From positions 3,051,934 to 3,115,933 of the forward strand of contig OY725494.1 of the NCBI GenBank assembly GCA_963281255.1: 64,000 nt of DNA. The letters run 5' to 3'. Position 1 is the first letter of the stretch; every line of letters starts with the position of its first letter. Below, in pieces: positions 33,207 through 43,408 of this stretch. The notes beneath the pieces were generated by a model. The model saw only the letters and a program-made list of their open reading frames with translations, ran no database searches and had not been told where the DNA came from. Source of the DNA: Aphrocallistes beatrix (taxonomy: Eukaryota > Porifera > Hexactinellida > Sceptrulophora > Aphrocallistidae). The position numbers and the translations under genes were made by a program.

Positions 33207-34013
33207 ACGCGACATGTCGCAAAACACGACATGTCGCAAAACACGACATGTCGTAAAACGCGACATGTCGCAAAACACGACATGTCGCAAAACACGACAT
33301 GTCGCAAAACAGGACATGTCGCAAAACGCGACATGTCGTAAAACGCGACATGTCGCAAAACACGACATGTCGCAAAACGCGACATGTCGCAAAACACGAC
33401 ATGTCGTAAAACGCGACATGTCGCAAAACACGACATGTCGCAAAACACGACATGTCGCAAAACGCGACATGTCGTAAAACGCGACATGTCGCAAAACACG
33501 ACATGTCGCAAAACGCGACATGTCGTAAAACGCGACATGTCGCAAAACACGACATGTCGCAAAACGCGACATGTAAAACGCGACATGTCGCAAAACACGG
33601 CATGTCGCAAAACGCGACATGTCGCAAAACACGACATGTCGCAAAACACGACATGTCGCAAAACGCGACATGTCGTAAAACGCGACATGTCGCAAAACAC
33701 GACATGTCGTAAAACGCGACATGTCGCAAAACACGACATGTCGCAAAACGCGACATGTCGCAAAACACGACATGTCGCAAAACGCGACATGTCGCAAAAC
33801 ACGACATGTCGTAAAACGCGACATGTCGTAAAACACGACATGTCGTAAAACGCGACATGTCGCAAAACGCGACATGTCGCAAAACACGACATGTCGTAAA
33901 ACGCGACATGTCGCAAAACACGACATGTCGTAAAACGCGACATGTCGCAAAACACGACATGTCGCAAAACACGACATGTCGCAAAACGCGACATGTCGCA
34001 AATCAAAACGCGA
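33207..34013. repeat. 17-bp palindromic satellite array (about 47 units)
   Basis: Tandem units of AAAACRCGACATGTCGY, with a 10-base palindrome CGACATGTCG at the centre. Variation is almost confined to two positions: G/A before the palindrome and C/T after it. Unit length is constant except for one shortened unit near 33570. All long reading frames across it are repeat artefacts. It sits inside a copy of the dispersed repeat family. Confidence 0.97.
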
Positions 34014-34691
34014 CAGGCAAGTCGTAGAGATACGAAAATTGCCAGGTAGGTGTCAAATGATGAATCTAGGATTAAGTTCGAAAACCTAAGCGAACTTTTC
34101 ATACTTCTCCAAAAAAAATGGAATACAAATTTTCACACCTTTTCTATACAATACTATGTACGGTTTCACTCCCACAATAGAAATCATTGTACGACATTAT
34201 TGTAGGCTGTCATTGTTAGCAATAACTTATATAGATGTCTCAATTATATTATATTGTATAACAATAAAAAAGGCTATGTGTATATTTTCACACCTTCATA
34301 TACATATTTTCACACGATTCGACGAATTTTGAAAATTATGCTAGAGACTAGCTTCCAACGGGGGACATGGGGTTTTTAGGGGTGTAGATTTCGAATATCA
34401 TAATTTCAGATCAATATGATAAATTATTTGTTTACTTTTGTTTACAATAGATACATAAAGTAAACAAATTACAAAAATTGGCTAGAGACTAGCTTCCAAC
34501 GGTTGATATGGGGGTTTTAGGGGTGTAGATTTCGAATATCATATTTTCAGATCGATATGATAAATTATTTGTTTACTTTTGTTTACAATGGATACATAAA
34601 GTAAACAAATTACAAAAATAGGCTAGATAATAGCTTCCAACGGCTGACATGGGGTTTTTAGGGGTGTAGATTTCGAATATCATATTTTCAG
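34014..34691 (-). repeat. Dispersed repeat with internal ~148-bp tandem units
   Basis: The block TTCACACCTTTTCTATACAA is followed by about three tandem units, each containing GCTAGAGACTAGCTTCCAAC, ACATGGGGTTTTTAGGGGTG and TTTGTTTACTTTTGTTTACA. The array is interrupted by a hAT MITE at 34692 and resumes at 35159. Confidence 0.75.
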
Positions 34692-35158
34692 TAGAGGTGT
34701 ACCGGATTAGAGATTTTCTACTCCGGCCGGATCCGGATATCCGGTACTCAATTATCCGGTTATCCGGCCGGATATCCGGCTAAATATTTATTTGATAAAT
34801 GATACCATAATATCACATCAAGACCTAAAAAACGAAGTAGCCTACTACCAGAAAATGGTGAGAGATTAATATTCATACAAAATAATCTTTCTTTATTGAA
34901 TTACAACTATTAGCTAGCATTTAGAGTTTTAATATAGTAGATTGGAATAGGTTATAGATTAGATTAGATTTATGGATTGACAATAGCTTTAGAATTAAAT
35001 TGTAGTTAATTGAATAAATTGCTTCTGTTTCTATCCTTTTTGTAGTTAATGTTTAATTCATACACAATCACAATTGGAACCACTATCCGGCCGGATAGTG
35101 GTTCATATCCGGTTCCGGCCGGATACCGGATTAGAACCGGATATCCGGTACACCCCTA
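34692..35158. mobile_element. hAT-type MITE, 467 bp, CCGGATAT sub-repeats
   Basis: Terminal repeats TAGAGGTGTACCGGAT ... ATCCGGTACACCCCTA with a perfect 8-bp target duplication ATTTTCAG (34684-34691 and 35159-35166). Both subterminal regions are packed with CCGGATATCCGG-type palindromes; the centre is AT-rich. No transposase. It is inserted in, and so younger than, the surrounding tandem repeat. Confidence 0.92.
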
Positions 35159-35290
35159 ATTTTCAGATCGATATGATAACTATTTGTTTACTTTTGTTTA
35201 CAATATATACATAAAGTAAACAAATTACAAAACTTTGTAAGAGACTAGCTTCCAACGGTTTACATTAGGCGTGTAGAATTCGAATATTCA
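35159..35290 (-). repeat. Continuation of the interrupted tandem repeat
   Basis: The remaining half of the repeat unit split by the hAT MITE, with TTTGTTTACTTTTGTTTACA and GAGACTAGCTTCCAACGG. Confidence 0.7.
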
Positions 35291-35506
35291 ATTTCCCTCC
35301 TGCAATTCCATTATAGAGCAATATATATATATGCATAACATTCAATTCTGACTGCAAATAGATTTATTAATATTGCAAATCAAATAAAAGAACATTCAGA
35401 ATATAGGAATAAAAATTGATTCCAACCAGATTACAAAACAAGTAACATTTAATTAAGTTTCATGCATGTAATACTATGTATTACCAATACTATGCATGTA
35501 ATACTA

Positions 35507-35690
35507 GTACAAGCGCGCTTCGCTTGCTTGCGCTGCGCGCCTGGCGGACACTTTGTGTCCGCCGGAGGTGCCCTTTGAGCGCATGTGGTCACCATTATTT
35601 AGTTATATGGGAGATAACATCCCTAAATACGCCTGTCCTACTGTTATAATCGATATCAGACGAAAAATGTGACGTGTTTTGGTTCATGTA
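35507..35690 (+). repeat. Three-hairpin GC module with flanking dispersed repeat
   Basis: AAGCGCGCTTCGCTTGCTTG, then GGCGGACACTTTGTGTCCGCC (a perfect stem), then GGAGGTGCCCTTTGAGCGC, followed by GATAACATCCCTAAATACGC, which corresponds to the flank of the 30459 copy in inverse orientation. Confidence 0.65.
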
Positions 35691-36009
35691 GAAGAGGATG
35701 TCATTGGCTACCTTCAGGAGCGCAGTACATTTAGACTTGGTAACTGCGTGCAGCGAGATTATAGCTCCCACATGCCCCTATAGCGTGGACTGTGTACTAT
35801 GTCTGTCCTTGAGTGCGTGACTATCATTAATTATGTGTAGAGTTGACAGTTTTAAGAAATGTATTCTGACACTGACAGTGATAGCTATATTATTTAACAT
35901 AATTGAGACCCAACCAAAGGATAATATCAAAAACCCAGTTCAATCCGGTTTAAACCGGGTTTAGCCAAGTGGGTTGGGTTAAACCTATTTAATAATATCC
36001 CTTGAAAGC

Positions 36010-36110
36010 ACTTGGGATTTTTCTATTTATAGTAGTAACCCCAAACTTGTATGGTTTCCCCATTGAAAATGGCTTAAACCGGAAATGACGCAACACATTC
36101 CTGTGGCAAG
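36010..36110 (+). repeat. Diverged copy of the ~100-bp dispersed repeat
   Basis: TTCTATTTATAGTAGTAACC, TTTCCCCATTGAAAATGGCT and AAACCGGAAATGACGCAACA align in order with the copy at 25745. Confidence 0.45.
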
Positions 36111-36394
36111 CGTGGGTTAATCCGGGTTAAATTCCAACCTTGAACTCATCAATGCTAGAAAATATGCTATTGCTATTTTCGCTAATGTTGAATATAATAA
36201 GTTTTATTTAATTTCGCAAAAAGTGATATTTGTAGTGTACATATATGTGCCTATTGTTTTATGTGTATGTGCGTAATTGTTGAGGTGCAACAATTACGCG
36301 CATGCGCATAAAATGATGTTTTCATATATTAAAATCGACGAGGCGCTTTAAGTATATGAAAACATCGCATCACATTTAGAATCCTCATCATTTA

Positions 36395-36833
36395 TAAAGC
36401 TGTTCAATGTCTTGCTCCTCTATACATCACCCAGCTATTCAGTAAAAGGTCCAACCGTAATCTAAGATCTTCGAATGCTATCCTCCTCGAACATCCATAC
36501 ATTAATTCCTCAAAAAACTTGATCGCTCTTTTTATTTTGCTGCTCCTGTTGAATGGAATAACCTGCCTGCCTACATCCGGAATGCTCAATCCATTACTAT
36601 CTTTAAAAGTATCTTGAAAACTCATCTTTTTCGATTAGCCCATGAAACGCATTTAATAATACATGAATTTATACATATATACGCGCGGACAGACTTACAT
36701 ATATACTGTATATATGACATCCATGCTGCACACATGCACTTCTTAATTCATTGTTTGTACAGCGCACTTTAACATATCATCAAAGAATCATGTCAGAATG
36801 GAATAATTGTATATTATTACGTATATGATGATG

Positions 36834-36917
<84 letters not shown>

Positions 36918-36918
36918 C
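36395..36918 (+). mobile_element. 5'-truncated LINE (CR1/L2-like) 3' end with (TTA)n tail
   Basis: Translation of the plus strand gives LAPLYITQLFSKRSNRNL and, after one frame change near 36520, APVEWNNLPAYIRNAQSITI followed by FKSILKTHLFRLAH. This is the conserved extreme C terminus of CR1/L2-type reverse transcriptases (consensus 'WNsLP..iR.a.s...Fk..LKt.LF'). It ends in a (TTA)n run at about 36834-36916, a typical LINE tail. The rest of the element is missing. Confidence 0.75.
36834..36916. repeat. (TTA)n microsatellite
   Basis: About 27 uninterrupted trinucleotide units at the end of the LINE fragment. Confidence 0.95.
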
Positions 36919-36969
36919 TTAGAGTAAGAAGAAAATTTAATGAAATAAAATAACGGCATTGCCTATTAA

Positions 36970-37201
36970 TAATAACAAGCACGCTTCGCTTACTTGCGCT
37001 GCGCGGCTTGCGGACACTGCGTGTCCACAGAGTCGCCCTGCGGGCGCCTAGAGTCACTCAATCGAACATATTTTGGATTTTTTTCATTTATAAATATTGT
37101 AAACAAAGTCGACGAATAATTTCTCATATGGATCCGAAAATATAATACGTATTCGAAATGTGCAGCAATAAAAACCACATATCAACCGTTGGAAACTACT
37201 G
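36970..37201 (-). repeat. Three-hairpin GC module and dispersed repeat
   Basis: AAGCACGCTTCGCTTACTTG, CGGACACTGCGTGTCCACAG and CGCCCTGCGGGCGCC form the module. The flank then matches the family up to CATATCAACCGTTGGAAACT, where a transposon interrupts it at 37204. Confidence 0.65.
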
Positions 37202-37203
37202 TA

Positions 37204-37970
37204 TTTCTCACTCGATTATCCGAGATAGTTAATCAATTATCCGAGATAGCCAATCAATTATCCGAGATAGTCAATCAATTATCCGAGATAGTCAATCAAT
37301 TATCCGAATATTTATGTACCAATCAGTTCGCCTGATTCTGCACACAATGAAAGGGTATTGTATGTATTTACATAATTGATTAAATATAAAATGCGAAATG
37401 GAGAATTATTTTGGAATCAAATCGTTGTTAACTTAATTTCATATGGCAAGTAACACATCAAATATTTCTGAATCTACTCCTGTCAGAAGAGGAGGTAGAG
37501 CAATCAGTGATGAAATCCGCTCAAGGTTGATCAAAGCTCATGAAACAGGACTTAGTTATGGGCAAATATCCGAACTCTATGATGTTAAAAAGGATACTGT
37601 ATATCGCATTTGCAGTTTTGCCACCTCTGCCACCTCCACCCTCAATTCGTTTTTTCATGTCCTAACGATAACTGTTCCCAAAGTCATTAGGCTCGAAGAC
37701 CTCTAAATTTGATTTAATAACCAGCCAGAGCTATCAAACTCGATTATTTAACCCCATTCTTCTTAAATAAATCATTGTTAAAATATCTGAATACATATAA
37801 TTGTGAAAAATAAAATCTACACTAAATTAACTGGATCAAATTTTATCGGATAATCAATTGACTATCTCGGATAATTGATTGACTATCTCGGATAATTGAT
37901 TGGCCATCTCGGATAATTGATTGGCCATCTCGGATAATTGATTGACTATCTCGGATAATCGAGTGAGAAA
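37204..37970 (+). mobile_element. Tc1/mariner-type element with subterminal 22-bp arrays
   Basis: Ends TTTCTCACTCGATTATCCGA ... TCGGATAATCGAGTGAGAAA are flanked by TA (37202-37203, 37971-37972). Each end carries four or five tandem copies of a 22-bp unit containing ATTATCCGAGATAGTCAATC, facing inward in opposite orientation. A small frame encoding a transposase-type DNA-binding domain lies between. The element splits a dispersed-repeat copy whose two halves are recognisable on either side. Confidence 0.85.
37443..37706 (+). CDS. Transposase N-terminal helix-turn-helix only (87 aa)
   Basis: ATG-initiated frame of 87 residues. RGGRAISDEIRSRLIKAHET then GLSYGQISELYDVKKDTVYR is the paired-like HTH of Tc1-type transposases, which binds terminal repeats. 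After residue 57 the sequence (SFATSATSTLNSFFH) no longer resembles a transposase, and the DDE/D catalytic domain is absent. The protein could still bind the element's subterminal arrays, but expression is unproven. It may simply be a remnant. Confidence 0.55.
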   Translation: MASNTSNISESTPVRRGGRAISDEIRSRLIKAHETGLSYGQISELYDVKKDTVYRICSFATSATSTLNSFFHVLTITVPKVIRLEDL

Positions 37971-38803
37971 TACTTTAGCCCATTTTTGTAATTTGTTAAC
38001 TTTATGTATCTATTGTAAACAAAAGTAAACAAATAATTTATCATATAGATCTGAAAATATGATATTCGAAATCTACACCCCTAAAAACCCCATGTCACTC
38101 GTTCGAAGGTAGTCTCTAGCATTATTTTCAAAATTCATCAAATGGTGTGAAAATATGCACATCATCGTTTTTATTGCCATACATTATAATACATTCCATT
38201 TAAGATATCAACATATATCGTGGCTTTGAAGTATTTTAATAACAATGACAATCTATGGTAGTGTCGTACAATGATATCTATTGTGATAGTGTAGTCATTT
38301 ATTTAGTACAAGCGCGCTTCGCTTGCTTCGCTGCGCGGCTGGCGGACACTTCGTGTCCGCCTGAGGCTCCCTTCGGTCGCCTGAAAGTGACATTGGTTAA
38401 TTATTAGGAAGAAATCATCTCTAAATATGTGCATCTTAGTTTTAAAATCAATATCACTCGAAAAATCACCAAATTTGTCAATTTTAAAAATTTTTGATGA
38501 GTAATGATGACGTCATAACAAAGTGATGAGTAATCATTTTTTGGTGATAGGTACATCATATGTGAGGCATGTTAGTATACAGATTCTATTAAAATTTCAG
38601 CCTTCTATCTCCTATAATGGCTGAGCTATGCCCGAATAACTGTGTTGCTTAACTTTTAAAAATGTGACAATGACGTCATAATTCCATGATGAGTCGACAT
38701 TTTGGTCTGAGCTCAGAACTTACTGGAGCCATAGCCAAAATACTCCCACATGCCAAAAATTAGCTTTCTATGACCGGCAGTTTCTTCAATCAATTCGTTA
38801 CAG

Positions 38804-38835
<32 letters not shown>

Positions 38836-38990
38836 TGAAGATTTCGCTTAGATCTTAGAACTTAATCGTAGTCATATCATTCGACACCTACATGCCAATT
38901 TTCATATCTCTATGACTTCCCAATTCTTCAATCAATTCGGACAAACATACACACCCACAAACAAAAAAATCCTAGCATTTTAATATATAA
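37971..38990 (+). repeat. Dispersed repeat copy with embedded three-hairpin module
   Basis: It starts with the half interrupted by the Tc1-type element, contains the GC module at 38307-38382 (AAGCGCGCTTCGCTTGCTTC, GGCGGACACTTCGTGTCCGCC, GGCTCCCTTCGGTCGCC), a (TA)n run near 38808-38830, and ends with AATTCTTCAATCAATTCGGA and ATTTTAATATATAAGATA. It is the longest copy in the window and has no evident coding capacity. Confidence 0.7.
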
Positions 38991-39270
38991 GATACAAGCG
39001 CCTATTAATTCTTGAATAGCATTAAAATCTCAGGCGCATGCGCCTCGTCGATTTTAATAGCTCCATTTTCGATCTATCTGATAATTATTTGTTTACCTTT
39101 GTTTACAATATACAGTCGAAACCCGGGTTTTTGTCATCAATCTTTGCATAAATTGTTTTATTCAGTATCAGCTAGCATCAGAATCGCGATCTTACGATCG
39201 ACTATGTCTCACAAATAATCCAATATTGATGTAGTGCAGCACCAATTATTAGTGAATTGATGTATTAGGA

Positions 39271-40395
39271 ATGGCAGCTGAGAGTAAATCAGCCCAGTTA
39301 GAGAAGTGCCACTTGGTGAGGTGCTGGCCGGATGAGAAGTGTCTAGAGCTCTGCTCCAAACTGACGGACCTGCCGGGACACTCGGAGCTGGAGACTCACA
39401 CGGTGACAGAGTCACAGGGGGTGGACGGACTGCAGAAGATAGTGGACTCTGTCGCGGCTAAGTCCAACACGGACCTGATTCTCCTGCTGCTGATAGGAGC
39501 CCACACAGTCGCTACTCACAAACAGCTCATCGCTCTCTTCTCCCAGCGAGAGAGAGAACTGGCGGCTACCTTCATCTGCGTGCTGGATCCAGATCGCGCG
39601 GGCAATGCAGCGGAGAGGCTGGCACTAGCAGACGTGGGGGTGAACATGGTGAGTGGGTCCGTGGGGCAGAGTGTGCAGTGTGCGAGACAGGTACTCTCCT
39701 ACCTCCACACCCGACCCCACCCCTCCTCCCTGCTCTCCTGTCCTCAGTGCGGGATGCGCAGACTCAGGGAGGAGGACCTGTGGGCGCACTACCCCCTCTA
39801 CCACGTCATCACCACCAACCTATCGGGACCATGTCCAGTCTGTAAGAAGCAGCAGAAGATCATTCCAGTTCACCTACACGACTACCATGGAGCAGGAGGC
39901 CGAGGGGAAGTGGTGACAGACTCGCGGACTCCATCGATTCATTTCGATGGGTTCTCCTTTTCCATCGTACGCCGCTCTGACAACAAGTTCCTAGTGGTGC
40001 AGGAGTTCTGCGGACAGGGGTACTGGTTCCCATCAGGCCGAGTGGACAGACACGAGAGCTTCCAGGAGGCGGCGATCAGAGAGACGAAGGAGGAGGCGGG
40101 CGTAGATATAGAATTGACAGGCATACTCACGATAGAACAGTTCCCGCGACACTCCATGTCTCGTGGCGTGCCCATCATGGAGGTGTGCGTCTACTTCGTG
40201 GCACGGATGACAGACGAGGGACAGGAAGTGAAGACGTGGCCGGACTACGAGAGTGCAGGCGCCTGCTGGGTGACACTGGAAGAGATGTGCGAACTGAGAC
40301 TGAGGAGTGAGTCCATCCTACCTCTCACGCGCCAGGTGGTGTCTGGAAAACCGATCGCCCCCCTCTCCCTCCTCCGAACAATGGACTTGTCCTAA
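39271..40395 (+). CDS. Zinc-finger Nudix hydrolase (copy B)
   Basis: An unspliced frame of 374 residues from ATG 39271. The order is the same as copy A: unrecognised N-terminal domain, Cys/His finger CPQCGMRRLREEDLWAHYPL then YH, second finger CPVCKKQQKIIPVHLHDYH, then a Nudix domain with box GRVDRHESFQEAAIRETKEE then AGV, intact for GX5EX7REUXEEXGU. The metal-binding glutamates are present, so hydrolase activity is expected on an unknown nucleotide substrate. Residues 1-167 are identical to copy A at protein and, by eye, DNA level; the Nudix halves are only moderately similar. A mariner MITE lies 15 bases beyond the stop. No introns. Confidence 0.87.
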   Translation: MAAESKSAQLEKCHLVRCWPDEKCLELCSKLTDLPGHSELETHTVTESQGVDGLQKIVDSVAAKSNTDLILLLLIGAHTVATHKQLIALFSQRERELAATFICVLDPDRAGNAAERLALADVGVNMVSGSVGQSVQCARQVLSYLHTRPHPSSLLSCPQCGMRRLREEDLWAHYPLYHVITTNLSGPCPVCKKQQKIIPVHLHDYHGAGGRGEVVTDSRTPSIHFDGFSFSIVRRSDNKFLVVQEFCGQGYWFPSGRVDRHESFQEAAIRETKEEAGVDIELTGILTIEQFPRHSMSRGVPIMEVCVYFVARMTDEGQEVKTWPDYESAGACWVTLEEMCELRLRSESILPLTRQVVSGKPIAPLSLLRTMDLS

Positions 40396-40409
40396 ATAGC
40401 ATATACATA

Positions 40410-40828
40410 CAGGGTGTTTCATTGCACACAAAAGTAAATTGCTTTCATTTGATTGAGATAATTTAGTTATTTTGGTTGTTTTGAAAGGAAATCCTTTGAA
40501 TTTATGAAAAACAATGAAGCAAACAGCTTTAACAGTTGGAATAAAAGTAAATTATTTCAAAACATCCTCAATATGGGATAACTCATTTCCGATTAAGTCA
40601 TTTTGGGCGGGGAAACCTTAGAAGTGTGGGGTAGTCTTGAATAGGACTGATTTTTAGGTAGAATTCCACCATCTTGATCTTCTTTTGTTTGTCATCTAGC
40701 TTGTCCATTTTGCTGTCACACAAATGTCAGAAGGTGCTAAACAACATCGTAAAAGGGGAAGATGATTAGTAAAATATTTACCTAGTAATTTCAAATTATT
40801 TTCGTGATACAATCGCTGAAACACCCTG
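40410..40828. mobile_element. Mariner-type MITE, 419 bp
   Basis: Ends CAGGGTGTTTCA ... TGAAACACCCTG, flanked by TA on both sides (40408-40409, 40829-40830). No transposase. It contains, in reverse orientation, a copy of the ~100-bp dispersed repeat at about 40570-40650. Confidence 0.85.
40570..40655 (-). repeat. Copy of the ~100-bp dispersed repeat inside a MITE
   Basis: Reverse strand reads CACTTCTAAGGTTTCCCCGC, CAAAATGACTTAATCGGAAA, TGAGTTAT, aligning with the 25745 copy. Confidence 0.5.
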
Positions 40829-40881
40829 TATAAACTCGTATATAATCTGAATTAAATTTTTTAATAAGAAACTAGGGGAAA

Positions 40882-42617
40882 CTAAAGCAGGTCGGGGGTA
40901 TCGTCATGCGGTTTGAATTTGAAGAAGGCTACGCCGTGTCTGGCACGCTCCACCAACACCTTCAGCTGCTTCATGTCACAGCTGCCTCTGCTGTGGAGCT
41001 GCTTTATCTCGCTGAGATTGCCGCTGCCCGCACACACCACCATCATGGTCCCGGGCCGACAGCGGTTGTAGACGATGCCCACGAGTCTGAGCATTTCTGC
41101 GAAATACTTCCTCGCCACTGCACTGCTCAGCTCCTCTCCCTCCTTCTCGCACCTCTTGCTCAGGCTGTGGAAGTCGTGCAGCTGGAGCCACGTGAAGTCG
41201 TACGCGCTCTGCTTATGTTGTCGTCCCCCTGTGCGAAGCTGCATCTGACGGACTGAGACCTGGTGTGTCTCCCCAGCAGGGCCTGGTGGTCCACGAGGAG
41301 AGAGCGCATCCCGCAATAGCCCATGTACTCCACCAGACTCAGCTTGTCGTCGTTCCAGCTGACCGCGCACTCCGCTCCTTTCTCCAGCTTAGCCAGCAGC
41401 AGCTCCATGCACACCGTGGCGTCCTGGATGGAGTCGTGGCCGGAGGGGGACTTCTGGATGTCTCGGTGGAGCACCTCTTGAGCTAGGTACCTGAGGCTGG
41501 GCTTGCTGGTGGGGGTGGAGGCGGGTGTGAGGAGGATGCTGGTGTCTATCACGTGAGAGAAACGGAGCCGCAGCACCCGGAGGTCGTTCTCTAAGGAGTG
41601 TCCGACTAGCACTGTCCTCTCCGTGAGGAGGGACTCCAGTTTCTGCTGGACGTCCTTCAGACAGGTGGTTACCCCCTCCAGGGTGCGGGCGTTGATGCCG
41701 CTGTACTGAGTCTTGTAGTCTGTGATCTCTTCTGCGGGCATCACGTAGCTGTCGTACACACACTCCAGCTTCCGGTCGACCACGGAGATACGCGTGAGTG
41801 CCTTGCCTGAAGCTGTGTCGCAGAACTCACAGTCTAGAGCCAGCAGCTCTGCCGTGTCATCAGTCAGGTCAGGTGCTGCCACCTGTGCGATGGGGAGGTA
41901 GTCAGGACAGGTGCACAGTAAGGGGAATGAGTTGAGCTCCATCTCTTTCTCTGAGAGGAGGTAGGAAGGAATAATTCTACCGGGGGTTGGGGTGGACTGG
42001 GGTCGCTTAACGGTCCCCAGAAAGTCTTGGATCAAGAGGATCTCCTCGTAGCCGGGGCGGACGAACTTCTCAGATCCCGGGTTCATGAAGTGCAGGAGCT
42101 GAGTGGAGTCCGTCGGAAAGATGACCTCGAAGGCCGGCCAGTGCTCCTTCACCTGGTCCGCAGACACCTGTGCCAACCAGACGAACACGACAGAGGAGAC
42201 ACTGGGCAGAGAGTCGCGCCTCCTGAGTAACTGTATCAGGATTCGCTGCAGGTCTCGCACTGAGTACACGTTCTTCTGGACTCGAGAGACGAGCGGCGTG
42301 TTGCTGATGAGGTCGCTCACCAGTTTGTTATACTGGGAGTCTGAGTGCAGGAGAGCAGAGAGTGAGTAGAACTCTCGCAGGTCGTTGTTCTGTAGCGTAT
42401 GGCTCACGGACTGATGTGAGGAATTATCCTGTGCACGCTTTTTCCTCTTACGTTGCTTTTTTGCCATTTTATTCTGCTTTATTCGCTTCATATTATTTTT
42501 GCCAGGTTTTCTAACACAAGTCAACATATTGGGTAGAGTTGTGTCTTTGTCTAAAATGTCTTCATCTGAGCTAGAGCACTCTCCCTCTTCGGTTGAGTCT
42601 GAGGGACAGCCCTTCAT
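40882..42617 (-). CDS. REXO5/REXO1-like DEDDh RNA exonuclease, frame break near the C terminus
   Basis: From ATG 42617 a frame runs to about 41160. It has an acidic/Lys-rich N terminus (KKQRKRKKR, probable nuclear/nucleolar signal), a conserved central block, then the exonuclease domain with ELLALDCEFCDT (Exo I, DxE), VLVGHSLENDLRVLRL (Exo II) and SGHDSIQDATVCMELL (Exo III, HD/D). A second frame from 41370 to the stop at 40882 carries a coding-like C-terminal segment (YDFTWLQLHDFHSLSKR ... TMMVVCAGSGNLSEIKQLH). Both are open across 41160-41370, and a two-base slip, for example in the GCGCG near 41205, would connect them. It may be a sequencing error, a frameshift allele, or a gene truncated at its C terminus. 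The family trims 3' ends of structured RNAs in the nucleus. An upstream exon adding residues to the N terminus is possible. Confidence 0.8.
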
Positions 42618-43013
42618 CCTCTTTGATCTGTTTCCACTACACAAACATTCTCCAGTGCACCTACAGTTGCTATGGCCAGCATCTACATCCTCTGAACGCT
42701 CCCCAGATGAGGTGCACTCCCCGTCCTCTGGAGCCTCAGCTGACTCCGAGAGTAGATAGCTTCGCTCTGCCGTTCTGTGAAGCTAGTCATTCAAATAGTC
42801 AAACGGAAAAACAAATAATTAAGTGCGAACAGTGACGGCACGCTAGCATTGAGTCGGTCCTTTTCGGTGGGCTAGACTCTGCCGTCGTATTGAAGCGAGA
42901 TTTATATTAATATGTTAAATAATTTCAAATACGTACATAATAGGTAGATTATTCAAGTATTGGGCAATAATTTGCAACTAAAAGTAAGTGGCTGTGTCTT
43001 TAACTAGATAACA
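42618..43013. other. Upstream region of the RNA exonuclease
   Basis: The 150 bases before ATG 42617 are open in frame and acidic/Cys-rich on the minus strand (GECTSSGERSEDVDAGHSNC), perhaps coding in an extended exon behind a TAG-ending acceptor near 42783. The remainder is unremarkable. Confidence 0.35.
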
Positions 43014-43140
43014 GTGGCATAGCCAGGATTTTCTGAAGGAGGGACTAAGGGGAGCACAACACCTAGTTGGGTGTCTAGGGCCGCCGTAAGCCCCCCAGTG
43101 CCCAGTGGGATCCAGGGCTTACCCCTGGAAGCTGACAACA
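43014..43140. repeat. Left end of a CAGTGGC-type hAT element
   Basis: CAGTGGCATAGCCAGGATTT matches the terminus of the complete MITE at 18676. No matching right end was found. Confidence 0.4.
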
Positions 43141-43408
43141 TTTGCTTCGCAATATATATGCCGCAGATTCTTAAGTTAGTACCTACTGATCCAGGAAATG
43201 ACAAAATACGTAGATACAAAATTTGTAACAAAATTGAGTATACATATCATGGCTTGAGAAATGTCACGCGATGATGTTACTACGGTTTGAAACGACCCTG
43301 TAGTTAGGAACTGCGAGACAACATCCAATTGGGTAGTGGTAGGTATGGAATAAATTCGTATTGCTGATTTGTTGAGAATTCTTTGAAGTTATATGGAAAT
43401 TAGAGGTA

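Noticed and set aside
33207-34013. CRISPR-like array
   Set aside because: Units are directly adjacent with no unique spacers, and the genome is eukaryotic.
32927-34102. Long open frames on both strands across the 17-bp array
   Set aside because: The unit length (17) with no stop in several phases creates repetitive pseudo-proteins; there is no non-repetitive coding content.
36788-37057. Poly-isoleucine frame on the minus strand
   Set aside because: Produced by the (TTA)n microsatellite.
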